A stretch of 10,064 nt of DNA from Pseudomonadota bacterium. GTDB taxonomy: Bacteria > Pseudomonadota > Alphaproteobacteria > JAAXGF01. Each line of letters starts with the position of its first letter. Position 1 is the first letter of the stretch. Below, one piece after another: positions 1 to 5,220 of this stretch. Location: the NCBI GenBank assembly GCA_022563655.1, contig JADFMW010000086.1, forward strand, positions 1-10,064, written 5' to 3'. The notes below the pieces were generated by a model. That model made no database searches, was not told where the DNA came from, and saw nothing but the letters and a program-made list of their open reading frames with translations. The position numbers and the translations under genes were made by a program.

Positions 1-2
1 GC

Positions 3-68
3 GAAGGTCAGCTCGACGAGTGGGGGGTTCTCGACCTCATTCAAAAATACGGGTTGGAAGCGGCATGA
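3..68 (+). CDS. C-terminal end of an unidentified protein, cut by the window edge
   Basis: The third forward frame is open from the window edge and ends in TGA at 66-68, giving 21 residues that end in LIQKYGLEAA. Its stop overlaps the ATG of the next gene (bases ATGA at 65-68), the usual sign of translational coupling within an operon. The visible part is too short to assign a family. The context (a primase-like zinc-finger gene and a DUF3987 gene directly downstream) suggests another gene of the same phage or integrated-element module. That it is coding is inferred from the overlap and from the low G+C it shares with its neighbour. Confidence 0.5.
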   Translation, partial: EGQLDEWGVLDLIQKYGLEAA

Positions 69-481
69 CTGGTCGGTGGCACTCAGCACGCGAAGTTGTC
101 GGCCAGCTCGGGGGGCGCTGGTCCAGTAGCAATGGGACATGCCGCTGCCCGGCACACGATGACAAAACGCCTTCTCTTTCCATCAGGGAACTGGACGACG
201 GAAGGGTACGCATCAAATGCTTTGCCGGATGTGGTGGTTGTGAGGTGCTGCAAGCAGTCGACCTCGAACTTCACGACCTATACCCCGAAAATCCACAAAT
301 CACCAAGGGCTGCAAGCCTAGATTCAACTACCGGGAAGTGCTGGAAGTTTCCAAGCATGAAACTCTTGTAGCCACCGTTGGGTTGGATCGCTTACTCGCT
401 GGCGAAGAACTAACGGACGACGACATCAATCGGATGCGTACCTCGTTACACCGACTTCGCGGCATTTTGGGGGTGGTATGA
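65..481 (+). CDS. CHC2-type zinc-finger, primase-like protein of a prophage or integrated element
   Basis: This 138-residue protein carries a primase-type zinc finger: C28-P-A-H31, then the signature DDKTPSLSI, then C52-F-A-G-C56. In DnaG-like primases this finger contacts single-stranded template DNA. The protein ends soon after the finger, and no TOPRIM catalytic domain is visible, so it is probably a stand-alone finger partner rather than a full primase. I chose ATG 65 over the in-frame ATG 20 because GGAAG lies at 56-60, four bases upstream, and because the preceding reading frame stops across this ATG. The next gene begins one base after its stop. Such a finger gene followed by a DUF3987 gene is common in proteobacterial prophages. 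Its G+C is well below that of the core genes, which suggests transfer or a different source genome. Confidence 0.72.
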   Translation: MTGRWHSAREVVGQLGGRWSSSNGTCRCPAHDDKTPSLSIRELDDGRVRIKCFAGCGGCEVLQAVDLELHDLYPENPQITKGCKPRFNYREVLEVSKHETLVATVGLDRLLAGEELTDDDINRMRTSLHRLRGILGVV

Positions 482-724
482 ATGTACGATAAAACGTTGG
501 CTCAACTCGACGCCCAGAACGGCAACAAGCTGATACCGCTGGAGTCATCCGATCCGGAGCCCCTTGATTACCCGCTTGATGCGCTCCCGGGAATTCTCGG
601 AGGAATGGCCGAAGCGGTGACACGCCACGTACAGTGCCCCGCTGCAATCGCTGGTCAAAGTGTGCTTGGCGCAGCATCCCTAGCAGTGCAATCAATGGCG
701 GATGTACTTGTCGATGGCCGCCGA
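482..724 (+). pseudogene. N-terminal fragment of a DUF3987 (YfjI-like) replication protein
   Basis: The first ~80 residues match the start of the DUF3987/YfjI family, found in prophages and integrated elements next to primase-like genes: a Pro-rich segment (PEPLDYPLDALPGIL), then MAEAVTRHVQCP, GQSVLGAASLAVQ and ADVLVDGR. In the family this is followed by a segment leading into the Walker-type ATPase site; here it is not. After about base 721 the frame simply runs antisense through ychF to a stop at 1619-1621, so the remaining ~300 residues are not a real domain. The start directly abuts the stop of the zinc-finger gene, with a G-rich stretch (GGGGGTGG) before it. The gene has lost at least three quarters of its expected length at the junction with ychF. 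Confidence 0.66.
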
Positions 725-1402
725 GATGACGACGCATTCGGCGTCCTCGTCGGCGGCCCGCGTGGCGACCATGGCGGAGTGGGCGTTGCCCGCCCGCGCC
801 GCGTCCTCGTCGACGTTGCACACGTAGACGACGGGCTTGGTCGTGAGCAGGTGCGCCATGCCCGGCGCCACGGCCCCGCCCTCGTTCAACGCCGCGAGCG
901 CCCGCTCGACCAGGGCCAGCTCGGCCTTCGCCTCGGGGTCTCCGCGCATCCTCTTGCGCAGCGGCCCGGCGCGTCGTTCGAGGCTTTCGATGTCGGCGAG
1001 CCGGAGTTCGGTGTCGACGATCTCGATATCCCGAATCGGGTCGATCGAGCCCTCGACATGGGCCACGTCGCCGGCCTCGAAGCAGCGCACGACGTGGGCG
1101 ATGGCGTCGACCTCGCGGACGTGGGCGAGGAACTTGTTGCCGAGGCCCTCGCCCCGGCTCGCGCCGCGCGCCAGCCCGGCGATGTCGACGAACTCGATGT
1201 GCGTCGGCACCTGGCGCGCCGAGCCGGCGAGCCGGGCGAGCGCCTCGAGGCGCGGCTCGGGGACGGCGACACGGGCGACGTTGGGCTCGATGGTGCAGAA
1301 CGGATAGCTCTCGGCCGCCGCCTGGGCGCTCTGGGTGAGCGCGTTGAACAGCGTCGACTTGCCGACGTTGGGCAGCCCGACGATGCCGCAGTTAAACCCC
1401 AT
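692..1402 (-). CDS. ychF: Ribosome-binding ATPase YchF, 3'-truncated
   Basis: YchF is an Obg-family P-loop NTPase that prefers ATP and binds the ribosome. The fragment shows the P-loop GLPNVGKST (residues 9-17), the YchF stretch YPFCTIEPN (33-41), DIAG at 73-76, RGEGLGNKFL (83-92) and the family's altered G4 motif NVDE (196-199), which replaces NKxD. The family is about 365 residues long; here homology stops at VVISAAI (~230) and six unrelated residues (DKYIRH) lead to TGA. The rest of the G domain and the whole C-terminal TGS domain are missing. The start ATG at 1400-1402 overlaps the end of pth by 11 bases, so the two are translationally coupled. The break coincides with the DUF3987 fragment on the other strand, so the truncation is either a true disruption or an assembly chimera. 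The product as written would not be expected to fold as normal YchF. Confidence 0.9.
   Translation of the reverse strand: MGFNCGIVGLPNVGKSTLFNALTQSAQAAAESYPFCTIEPNVARVAVPEPRLEALARLAGSARQVPTHIEFVDIAGLARGASRGEGLGNKFLAHVREVDAIAHVVRCFEAGDVAHVEGSIDPIRDIEIVDTELRLADIESLERRAGPLRKRMRGDPEAKAELALVERALAALNEGGAVAPGMAHLLTTKPVVYVCNVDEDAARAGNAHSAMVATRAADEDAECVVISAAIDKYIRH
710..724. other. Junction between mobile-element DNA and the ychF gene
   Basis: On the plus strand the DUF3987 family match runs to about VDGR (710-721). On the minus strand the YchF match runs to VVISAAI (730-713). The two matches overlap over roughly a dozen bases (gatggccgccga), so the exact breakpoint cannot be placed. Overlapping homology of this kind is typical of joining at microhomology, whether in vivo or during amplification or assembly. 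G+C jumps from about 56% to about 73% across it by hand count. Confidence 0.7.
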
Positions 1403-2042
1403 CGTCGTCCGCCGCCGGCGCGGGTTGGTCGTCCGCCGCCGGCGCGGGTTGGTCCGGCTTCTTGCGCGGCCTGGGGGGGCGGGTCAGCTCGGCGACCCGG
1501 CTCATGTAGCCGCCGTCGTCGCCGGCGACGAGCAGGGGCAGCGCCTCGGCCGCCGCCGCGAGCAGGCTATCGATCCAGGCGCCGTCGGCCTTGGCGAAGT
1601 CGTGCAGCACGTAGTCCGTGACCAGGTCCTTGTCGCCGGGATGGCCGATGCCGAGGCGCGCGCGGCGAAAGCCGGGCCCGATGTGGCTGCCGATGCTGCG
1701 CAGCCCGTTGTGGCCGGCGTAGCCGCCGCCGGTCTTGACCCGGAGCTTGCCCGGCGCGAGATCGAGCTCGTCGTGGATGACGACCACCTGCTCGGGCGCG
1801 AGCTTGTAATACCTCACCGCGGCGCCGACCGCCTCGCCCGAGAGGTTGACGAAGGTCGACGGCGTGAGCGCGAGGACCTTCTCGCCGGCGATCGTTGCCT
1901 CGCGCACGCTGCCGTGGAAGCGCCGGCGCGGCGGCGAGAAGCGATGGCGGCGGACGATCTCCTCCACCGCCATGAAGCCGATGTTGTGGCGATTGTTGGC
2001 GTGGCGCGGCCCGGGATTGCCAAGACCGACGATGAGAAGCAT
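1392..2042 (-). CDS. pth: Peptidyl-tRNA hydrolase
   Basis: Pth cleaves the ester bond of peptidyl-tRNAs released prematurely from ribosomes and so recycles tRNA. All family signatures are present: LIVGLGNPG at the N-terminus with N9, the catalytic histidine in NNRHNIGF (H19), FVNLSG with N66, HDELD with D91 and the GGYAGHNGLRS motif with H111 and N112. The 216-residue length is slightly over the usual ~190-200 because of a charged, Pro/Ala-rich C-terminal tail (from about 185) that carries a perfect duplication of DQPAPAAD. The start is 18 bases after the rplY stop; an AGGAG sequence overlaps the end of rplY. The tail's last codons overlap the ychF start. The order rplY-pth-ychF is conserved in many alphaproteobacteria, which supports a single transcript. 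Confidence 0.96.
   Translation of the reverse strand: MLLIVGLGNPGPRHANNRHNIGFMAVEEIVRRHRFSPPRRRFHGSVREATIAGEKVLALTPSTFVNLSGEAVGAAVRYYKLAPEQVVVIHDELDLAPGKLRVKTGGGYAGHNGLRSIGSHIGPGFRRARLGIGHPGDKDLVTDYVLHDFAKADGAWIDSLLAAAAEALPLLVAGDDGGYMSRVAELTRPPRPRKKPDQPAPAADDQPAPAADDDGV
1406..1453. repeat. Two perfect 24-bp tandem copies in the pth tail
   Basis: Bases 1406-1429 and 1430-1453 are identical. The period is a multiple of three, so the repeat keeps frame and produces a duplicated Asp-Gln-Pro-Ala-Pro-Ala-Ala-Asp peptide at the C-terminus of Pth, just before the overlap with ychF. Slippage could change the tail length without breaking the enzyme. Confidence 0.9.
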
Positions 2043-2060
2043 GGGGCGGCGGACCTACTC

Positions 2061-2729
2061 CTACTTGGTTTCCTCGGCCTCGCCCTCGACCTCGACCTCG
2101 GCCTCGACCTCGACCTCGGCTTCTTCCTCGGCTTCGGCGGCGGCGGCGGCTTCCTCGCGCACCACCGTCGGCGCCGCGATGGTGGCGATCGTGAAGTCGC
2201 GATCGGTGATCGTGGGCGTCACGCCGGGCGGCAATGGGACCTGGCTGATGTGCACGCCGTCGCCGATCTCGAGACCGGTGAGATCGAGGCGAATCGTGTC
2301 TGGAATCGCGTCGGCCGGGCACGACAGCTCGATCTCGTAGCGCACGACGTTGAGCACGCCGCCGCGCTTGAGGCCCGGCGACAGCTCTTCGTTCTCGAAC
2401 GTCACGGCGACGGCGACGGCGATACGCACCCCGGCGCCGATGCGCAGGAAGTCCACGTGCAGGGGTACGCTGGTCACCGGGTGACGCTGCACCTCGCGGG
2501 GCAACACCCGCTGCTTGGAGCCGTCGATCGCGACGTCGTAGAGCCGGCGGAAGAAGCCGGGTTGGTGCAGCTCCCTGTTGAGATCGCGCGCATCCAGCGA
2601 GATCGCCTCGGGCTTTTTCTCTTCGCCGTAGATCACGGCGGGCACGCGGCCGTCGCGGCGCAGGGCGCGGGCCGGGCCCTTGCCGGCCTGTTGGCGCGCC
2701 TCGGCGGCAAAACTAGCGATTTTCGTCAT
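2061..2729 (-). CDS. rplY: 50S ribosomal protein L25 / general stress protein Ctc
   Basis: This is the long (Ctc/TL5-type) form of L25, which binds 5S rRNA on the large subunit. The N-terminal L25 domain spans roughly residues 4-92 (GKGPARALRRDGRVPAVIYG, then HPVTSVPLHVDF), followed by the TL5 C-terminal beta domain at ~98-187 (NEELSPGLKRGGVLNVV, IGDGVHISQVPLPPGV). Residues ~190-222 form an acidic tail of Glu, Ala and Val, common in alphaproteobacterial L25 but repetitive here. An AGAGGAG sequence at 2737-2743 lies seven bases before the ATG, a strong ribosome-binding site that fixes the start. It sits 68 bases downstream of prs and 18 bases upstream of pth, and probably shares their transcript. 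Confidence 0.95.
   Translation of the reverse strand: MTKIASFAAEARQQAGKGPARALRRDGRVPAVIYGEEKKPEAISLDARDLNRELHQPGFFRRLYDVAIDGSKQRVLPREVQRHPVTSVPLHVDFLRIGAGVRIAVAVAVTFENEELSPGLKRGGVLNVVRYEIELSCPADAIPDTIRLDLTGLEIGDGVHISQVPLPPGVTPTITDRDFTIATIAAPTVVREEAAAAAEAEEEAEVEVEAEVEVEGEAEETK
2085..2120. repeat. Two perfect 18-bp copies in the L25 acidic tail
   Basis: The unit ctcgacctcgacctcggc occurs at 2085-2102 and 2103-2120, itself built of hexamers. On the coding (minus) strand it encodes Ala-Glu-Val-Glu-Val-Glu twice. The period keeps frame, so copy-number change would only lengthen or shorten the acidic tail. Confidence 0.85.
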
Positions 2730-2754
2730 CTCGTGACTCCTCTAATCTCGGCAA

Positions 2755-2794
2755 CCGCCGCGCTGCCCGTGCGGCGGCGGTGGGGCGATGCCCC
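2755..2794 (-). promoter_or_regulatory. Two hairpins in the prs-rplY spacer
   Basis: In the 68-base spacer after the prs stop, the transcript can form a small hairpin (ggggc arms, 3-base loop, 2782-2794) and then a second one with 7-bp perfect arms ccgccgc/gcggcgg and a 9-base loop (2755-2777). No run of T follows either, so these are not canonical intrinsic terminators. They could be RNA-processing or stability elements that set different levels for prs and the ribosomal genes, or may be a by-product of high G+C. Confidence 0.35.
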
Positions 2795-2797
2795 GGC

Positions 2798-3730
2798 TCA
2801 ATCGAACAGGCTCGACACCGAGCTCTCGTCGGCGATCCGCCGCATCGCCTCGCCGATCAGCGGCGCGATCGTGACCACCCGGATGCTCTGCGCGACGCGC
2901 ACGGCCTCGGAGCGCTGGATGCTGTCGGTGATGGTGAGCTGCTCGAGCTTCGACGAAGACACCAGAGCCGCCGCGCCGCCCGAAAGCACACCGTGCGTGA
3001 TGTGGCCGGTGACCGAGGCGGCGCCGGACTCGATCAGCGCCGCCGCGGCGTTGCACAGCGTACCGGCGGAATCGACGATGTCGTCGATGACGAGGCAGCG
3101 CCGGTCCTTGACGTCGCCGATGATGTTGAGGACCTGCGACTCGCCACCGCGTCCGCGCCGCTTGTCGACGATCGCGAGGTCGGCGTCAAGCCGCTTGGCG
3201 ATGTCGCGCGCGCGCACGATCCCCCCGGCGTCGGGCGACACGATCATCATGTCGTCATGGTCGAAGTTCTCCCTGATGTCCTTGACGAACACCGGAGCGG
3301 AGAAAAGGTTGTCGACGGGGATGTCGAAGAAGCCTTGAATCTGGCCGGCGTGCAGCTCGAGGGTCAGCACCCGGTCGGCCCCCGCGACGGTGATCAGGTT
3401 GGCGAGCAGCTTGGCGGAGATCGGCGTGCGCGGCCCCGCCTTGCGGTCCTGCCGGCCGTAGCCGAAGTAGGGAATGACGGCGGTGATGCGCCGCGCCGAG
3501 GCGCGCCTGAGCGCGTCGATGCAGATCAGCAGCTCCATCACGTTGTCGTTCGCCGGATACGACGCCGATTGGATGAGGAATACGTCCTCGCCGCGCATGT
3601 TCTCGTGGATCTCGACGAACACCTCCATGTCGGAGAAGCGGCGAATCGTGGCGTCGACCAGCGGCATATTCAGGAATGCAGCAATGGCCTCGGCGAGCGG
3701 CCGATTACTGTTGCCAGCCAGCACTTTCAT
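2798..3730 (-). CDS. prs: Ribose-phosphate pyrophosphokinase (PRPP synthetase)
   Basis: Prs transfers pyrophosphate from ATP to ribose 5-phosphate, making PRPP for purine, pyrimidine, histidine, tryptophan and NAD synthesis. The 310-residue length is normal for class I enzymes. Visible motifs are FSDMEVFVEI (32-41), the ATP-binding PYFGYGRQDRK (87-97), the histidine-bearing LHAGQIQGFFDIPVDNLF (126-143, H127), the flexible-loop DKRRG (189-193) and the PRPP-binding loop VIDDIVDSAGTL (214-225). One oddity: the residue two before H127 is Glu (gag codon), where the family signature has Asp as a metal ligand. I chose ATG 3730 rather than the upstream in-frame start at 3949 because the family starts MKVLAGN-like here, AGGGAA precedes it, and a promoter at 3821-3849 lies inside the longer frame. 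prs heads the prs-rplY-pth-ychF run. Confidence 0.96.
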   Translation of the reverse strand: MKVLAGNSNRPLAEAIAAFLNMPLVDATIRRFSDMEVFVEIHENMRGEDVFLIQSASYPANDNVMELLICIDALRRASARRITAVIPYFGYGRQDRKAGPRTPISAKLLANLITVAGADRVLTLELHAGQIQGFFDIPVDNLFSAPVFVKDIRENFDHDDMMIVSPDAGGIVRARDIAKRLDADLAIVDKRRGRGGESQVLNIIGDVKDRRCLVIDDIVDSAGTLCNAAAALIESGAASVTGHITHGVLSGGAAALVSSSKLEQLTITDSIQRSEAVRVAQSIRVVTIAPLIGEAMRRIADESSVSSLFD

Positions 3731-3769
3731 GGGAATTTCCCTGGTCGCGCCGAGCATCCGCTCGACAGG

Positions 3770-3805
3770 CCGCACGCCGGGCCGCACGCCGGGCCGCACG
3801 CCGGG
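3770..3805. repeat. Three perfect 12-bp tandem copies in the prs leader
   Basis: The unit ccgcacgccggg is repeated exactly at 3770-3781, 3782-3793 and 3794-3805. It lies between the predicted prs promoter and the prs start, so it would be transcribed as three copies of GGCGTGC-type sequence in the 5' leader. It is not in a coding region by my reading. Confidence 0.85.
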
Positions 3806-3820
3806 CCGACGATGCGGCGG

Positions 3821-3849
3821 AATGTACCAAAGCGTCCGGTGGCTGTAAA
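3821..3849 (-). promoter_or_regulatory. Probable sigma-70-type promoter for prs
   Basis: Reading the minus strand, TTTACA (3849-3844, five of six matches to TTGACA) is followed by a 17-base spacer and TACATT (3826-3821, four of six matches to TATAAT). Spacing is optimal and the motif stands out in very GC-rich DNA. A transcript would begin near 3814 and have a leader of about 84 bases that contains the 12-bp repeats. It would drive prs and probably rplY, pth and ychF. A GC-rich near-palindrome (gcgccccgggcgc, starting at 3858) lies just upstream of the -35 box. Confidence 0.55.
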
Positions 3850-3966
3850 CGATGATGCGCGCCCCGGGCGCCCACCTGCCGCTCGGCCTCGATGCGCAGG
3901 CTTCGGTGCACCGCCGCGGCGCGGGACGAGTGGAGGGAGGCAGCACCACCCATGGGGTGTCGACGG

Positions 3967-5055
3967 CTAGCGCCGGCCGTCGGCGAGCGGCTCGGGTGAC
4001 GTGTCGGGGAAGGGCACGCCGAGGCCCTCGGACAGCTCGCCGAGCGCGGCGACGATCTCGCGGCTCAGCGGCACGCCCGTGCGCCTCCGCCGCTCAGCGG
4101 TTGCGCGCTCGATATCTCCCGGCAGCAGCACCTCGCGGTGCCCCTTGGCGGGCGCGCCGGCCTTCAACGCCGCGATCATGGCGTCCATGCGCCCCTTGAA
4201 CTCCGCCACCGGCATGAACCGGGCCACGTCGAGGACGACGAAGAAGTGGCCGACGTCCTGGCGGCGGTCGAATTCGGTGTATTGGCTGCCGACCGCCGGG
4301 CCAACGGCGGCGCCGGAGAGAACGCCCGACAGAATCTCGACCAGCAGGGCGAGCGCCGATCCCTTCGGCCCCGCGAAGGGGAGGATGACGCCCGCCATGG
4401 CCTTCGCCGCGTCCGTCGTCGGCGCGCCCGCGGCGTCGAGCGCCCAACCTTCGGGGATCGCCTCGCCGCGCTGGGCCGCCAAGCGGATCTTGCCGCGCGC
4501 GGCAACGCTGGTCGCCATGTCGAGGACGATCGCCGGATGGGCGCCGGCCGGCGCCGCCGCCGCCAACGGGTTGGTGCCCAAGAACGCCTCCCGGCCGCCC
4601 CACGGGGCCATCGCCGGCGCGGTGTTGGTCAAGGCCAAGCCGATGCAGTCGTGGTCGAGCGCCTGCATGGCGTAGTAGGACGCGATGCCGTAATGGTTGC
4701 CGTGGCGCGCCGCCACCGCCGCGGCGCCGTGCGCTCCGGCCAGCGCGATCGCCTCGGCCATGGCCCGCGTGCCCACGACGGCGCCCATGCCGTTGTCGCC
4801 GTCGACGACGGCAACCGCGGAGCCCGTCCGCTCGACGCGGAGCGACGGAGTGGGGTTGACCAGGCCGCGGCGCAGGCGCTCGGCGTATATCGGCACGCGA
4901 GAGACGCCATGCGAGCCGATGCCCCGCAGGTCCGCCGTCAAGAGACACCTCGCGACCTCGGCCGCGTCCTCGGACGAAAGCCCCAGGCGGACGAAGACCG
5001 CGGCGGTGAATGCACCTAAGCGATCGCAAGCGACATAGGTCGAACCGTCAGGCAC
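3967..5055 (-). CDS. Ldh/malate dehydrogenase-family NAD(P)-dependent oxidoreductase
   Basis: This protein belongs to the family of malate/L-lactate/sulfolactate/ureidoglycolate dehydrogenases (Ldh_2 fold, unrelated to classical lactate dehydrogenase), which interconvert 2-hydroxyacids and 2-oxoacids with NAD(P). Recognisable are RGIGSHGVSRV (44-54, with the family histidine H49), HGNHYGIASYYA (118-129), the nicotinamide-site region TNTAPAMAPWGG (143-154) with LGTNPLA (159-165), LDMATS (178-183) and GPKGSALALLVEILSG (229-244). The 362-residue length is typical. The start is GTG at 5055-5053 with a run of six G at 5065-5070. The substrate cannot be told from sequence. It lies 158 bases after the rhomboid gene and 236 bases before prs, so it may be its own unit. 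Confidence 0.88.
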   Translation of the reverse strand: MPDGSTYVACDRLGAFTAAVFVRLGLSSEDAAEVARCLLTADLRGIGSHGVSRVPIYAERLRRGLVNPTPSLRVERTGSAVAVVDGDNGMGAVVGTRAMAEAIALAGAHGAAAVAARHGNHYGIASYYAMQALDHDCIGLALTNTAPAMAPWGGREAFLGTNPLAAAAPAGAHPAIVLDMATSVAARGKIRLAAQRGEAIPEGWALDAAGAPTTDAAKAMAGVILPFAGPKGSALALLVEILSGVLSGAAVGPAVGSQYTEFDRRQDVGHFFVVLDVARFMPVAEFKGRMDAMIAALKAGAPAKGHREVLLPGDIERATAERRRRTGVPLSREIVAALGELSEGLGVPFPDTSPEPLADGRR

Positions 5056-5146
5056 CGTCGTTAACCCCCCAGCGTTGCATCAGGACGAGCGGGCCCGAAA
5101 AATCGTGACAGCAAGCTTTTTGTGGGGCAGCGGATGCGGACCGTGG

Positions 5147-5179
5147 CGGGAAAAATGGCTGCCGTCACCATTTTTCCCG
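5147..5179. repeat. Perfect 12-bp inverted repeat with 9-base loop
   Basis: The arms cgggaaaaatgg (5147-5158) and ccatttttcccg (5168-5179) are perfect complements around ctgccgtca. It lies in the 158-base spacer between the rhomboid stop and the Ldh-family start. In RNA from either strand it can form a stable stem-loop, but the A/T tract is inside the stem, so it is not a standard intrinsic terminator. An operator or an RNA processing hairpin are alternatives. Confidence 0.8.
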
Positions 5180-5220
5180 AGCCTCGCCCGCTTTAACCCG
5201 AGCTTCGCCCGCTTTAACCC
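5179..5220. repeat. Two 21-bp tandem copies spanning the rhomboid stop
   Basis: Bases 5179-5199 and 5200-5220 are identical except at one position (gagcct versus gagctt near the start) and share the core cgcccgctttaaccc. The rhomboid TAA stop (5216-5214) lies in the second copy. The first copy directly abuts the 12-bp inverted repeat, sharing base 5179. Confidence 0.85.

Noticed and set aside
725..1621. Continuation of the DUF3987 frame past the junction as a real fusion protein
   Set aside because: This part is exactly antisense to ychF and early pth, and reads as low-complexity sequence, so it is an accidental open frame.
1335..3338. A 667-codon plus-strand open frame across pth, rplY and prs
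   Set aside because: It is antisense to three well-recognised genes, and its translation is low-complexity Ala/Arg/Gly/Asp sequence with no family signature. High G+C makes stop codons rare in such frames.
3731..3949. A longer prs start at 3949
   Set aside because: The extra 73 residues have no family match, contain the 12-bp repeats as a GVRP-type peptide and include the predicted promoter; the proper start has a good ribosome-binding site.
3947..3959. Small palindrome after the Ldh-family gene (caccc/gggtg)
   Set aside because: A 5-bp stem with a 3-base loop and no T tract; too weak to call a terminator in this composition.
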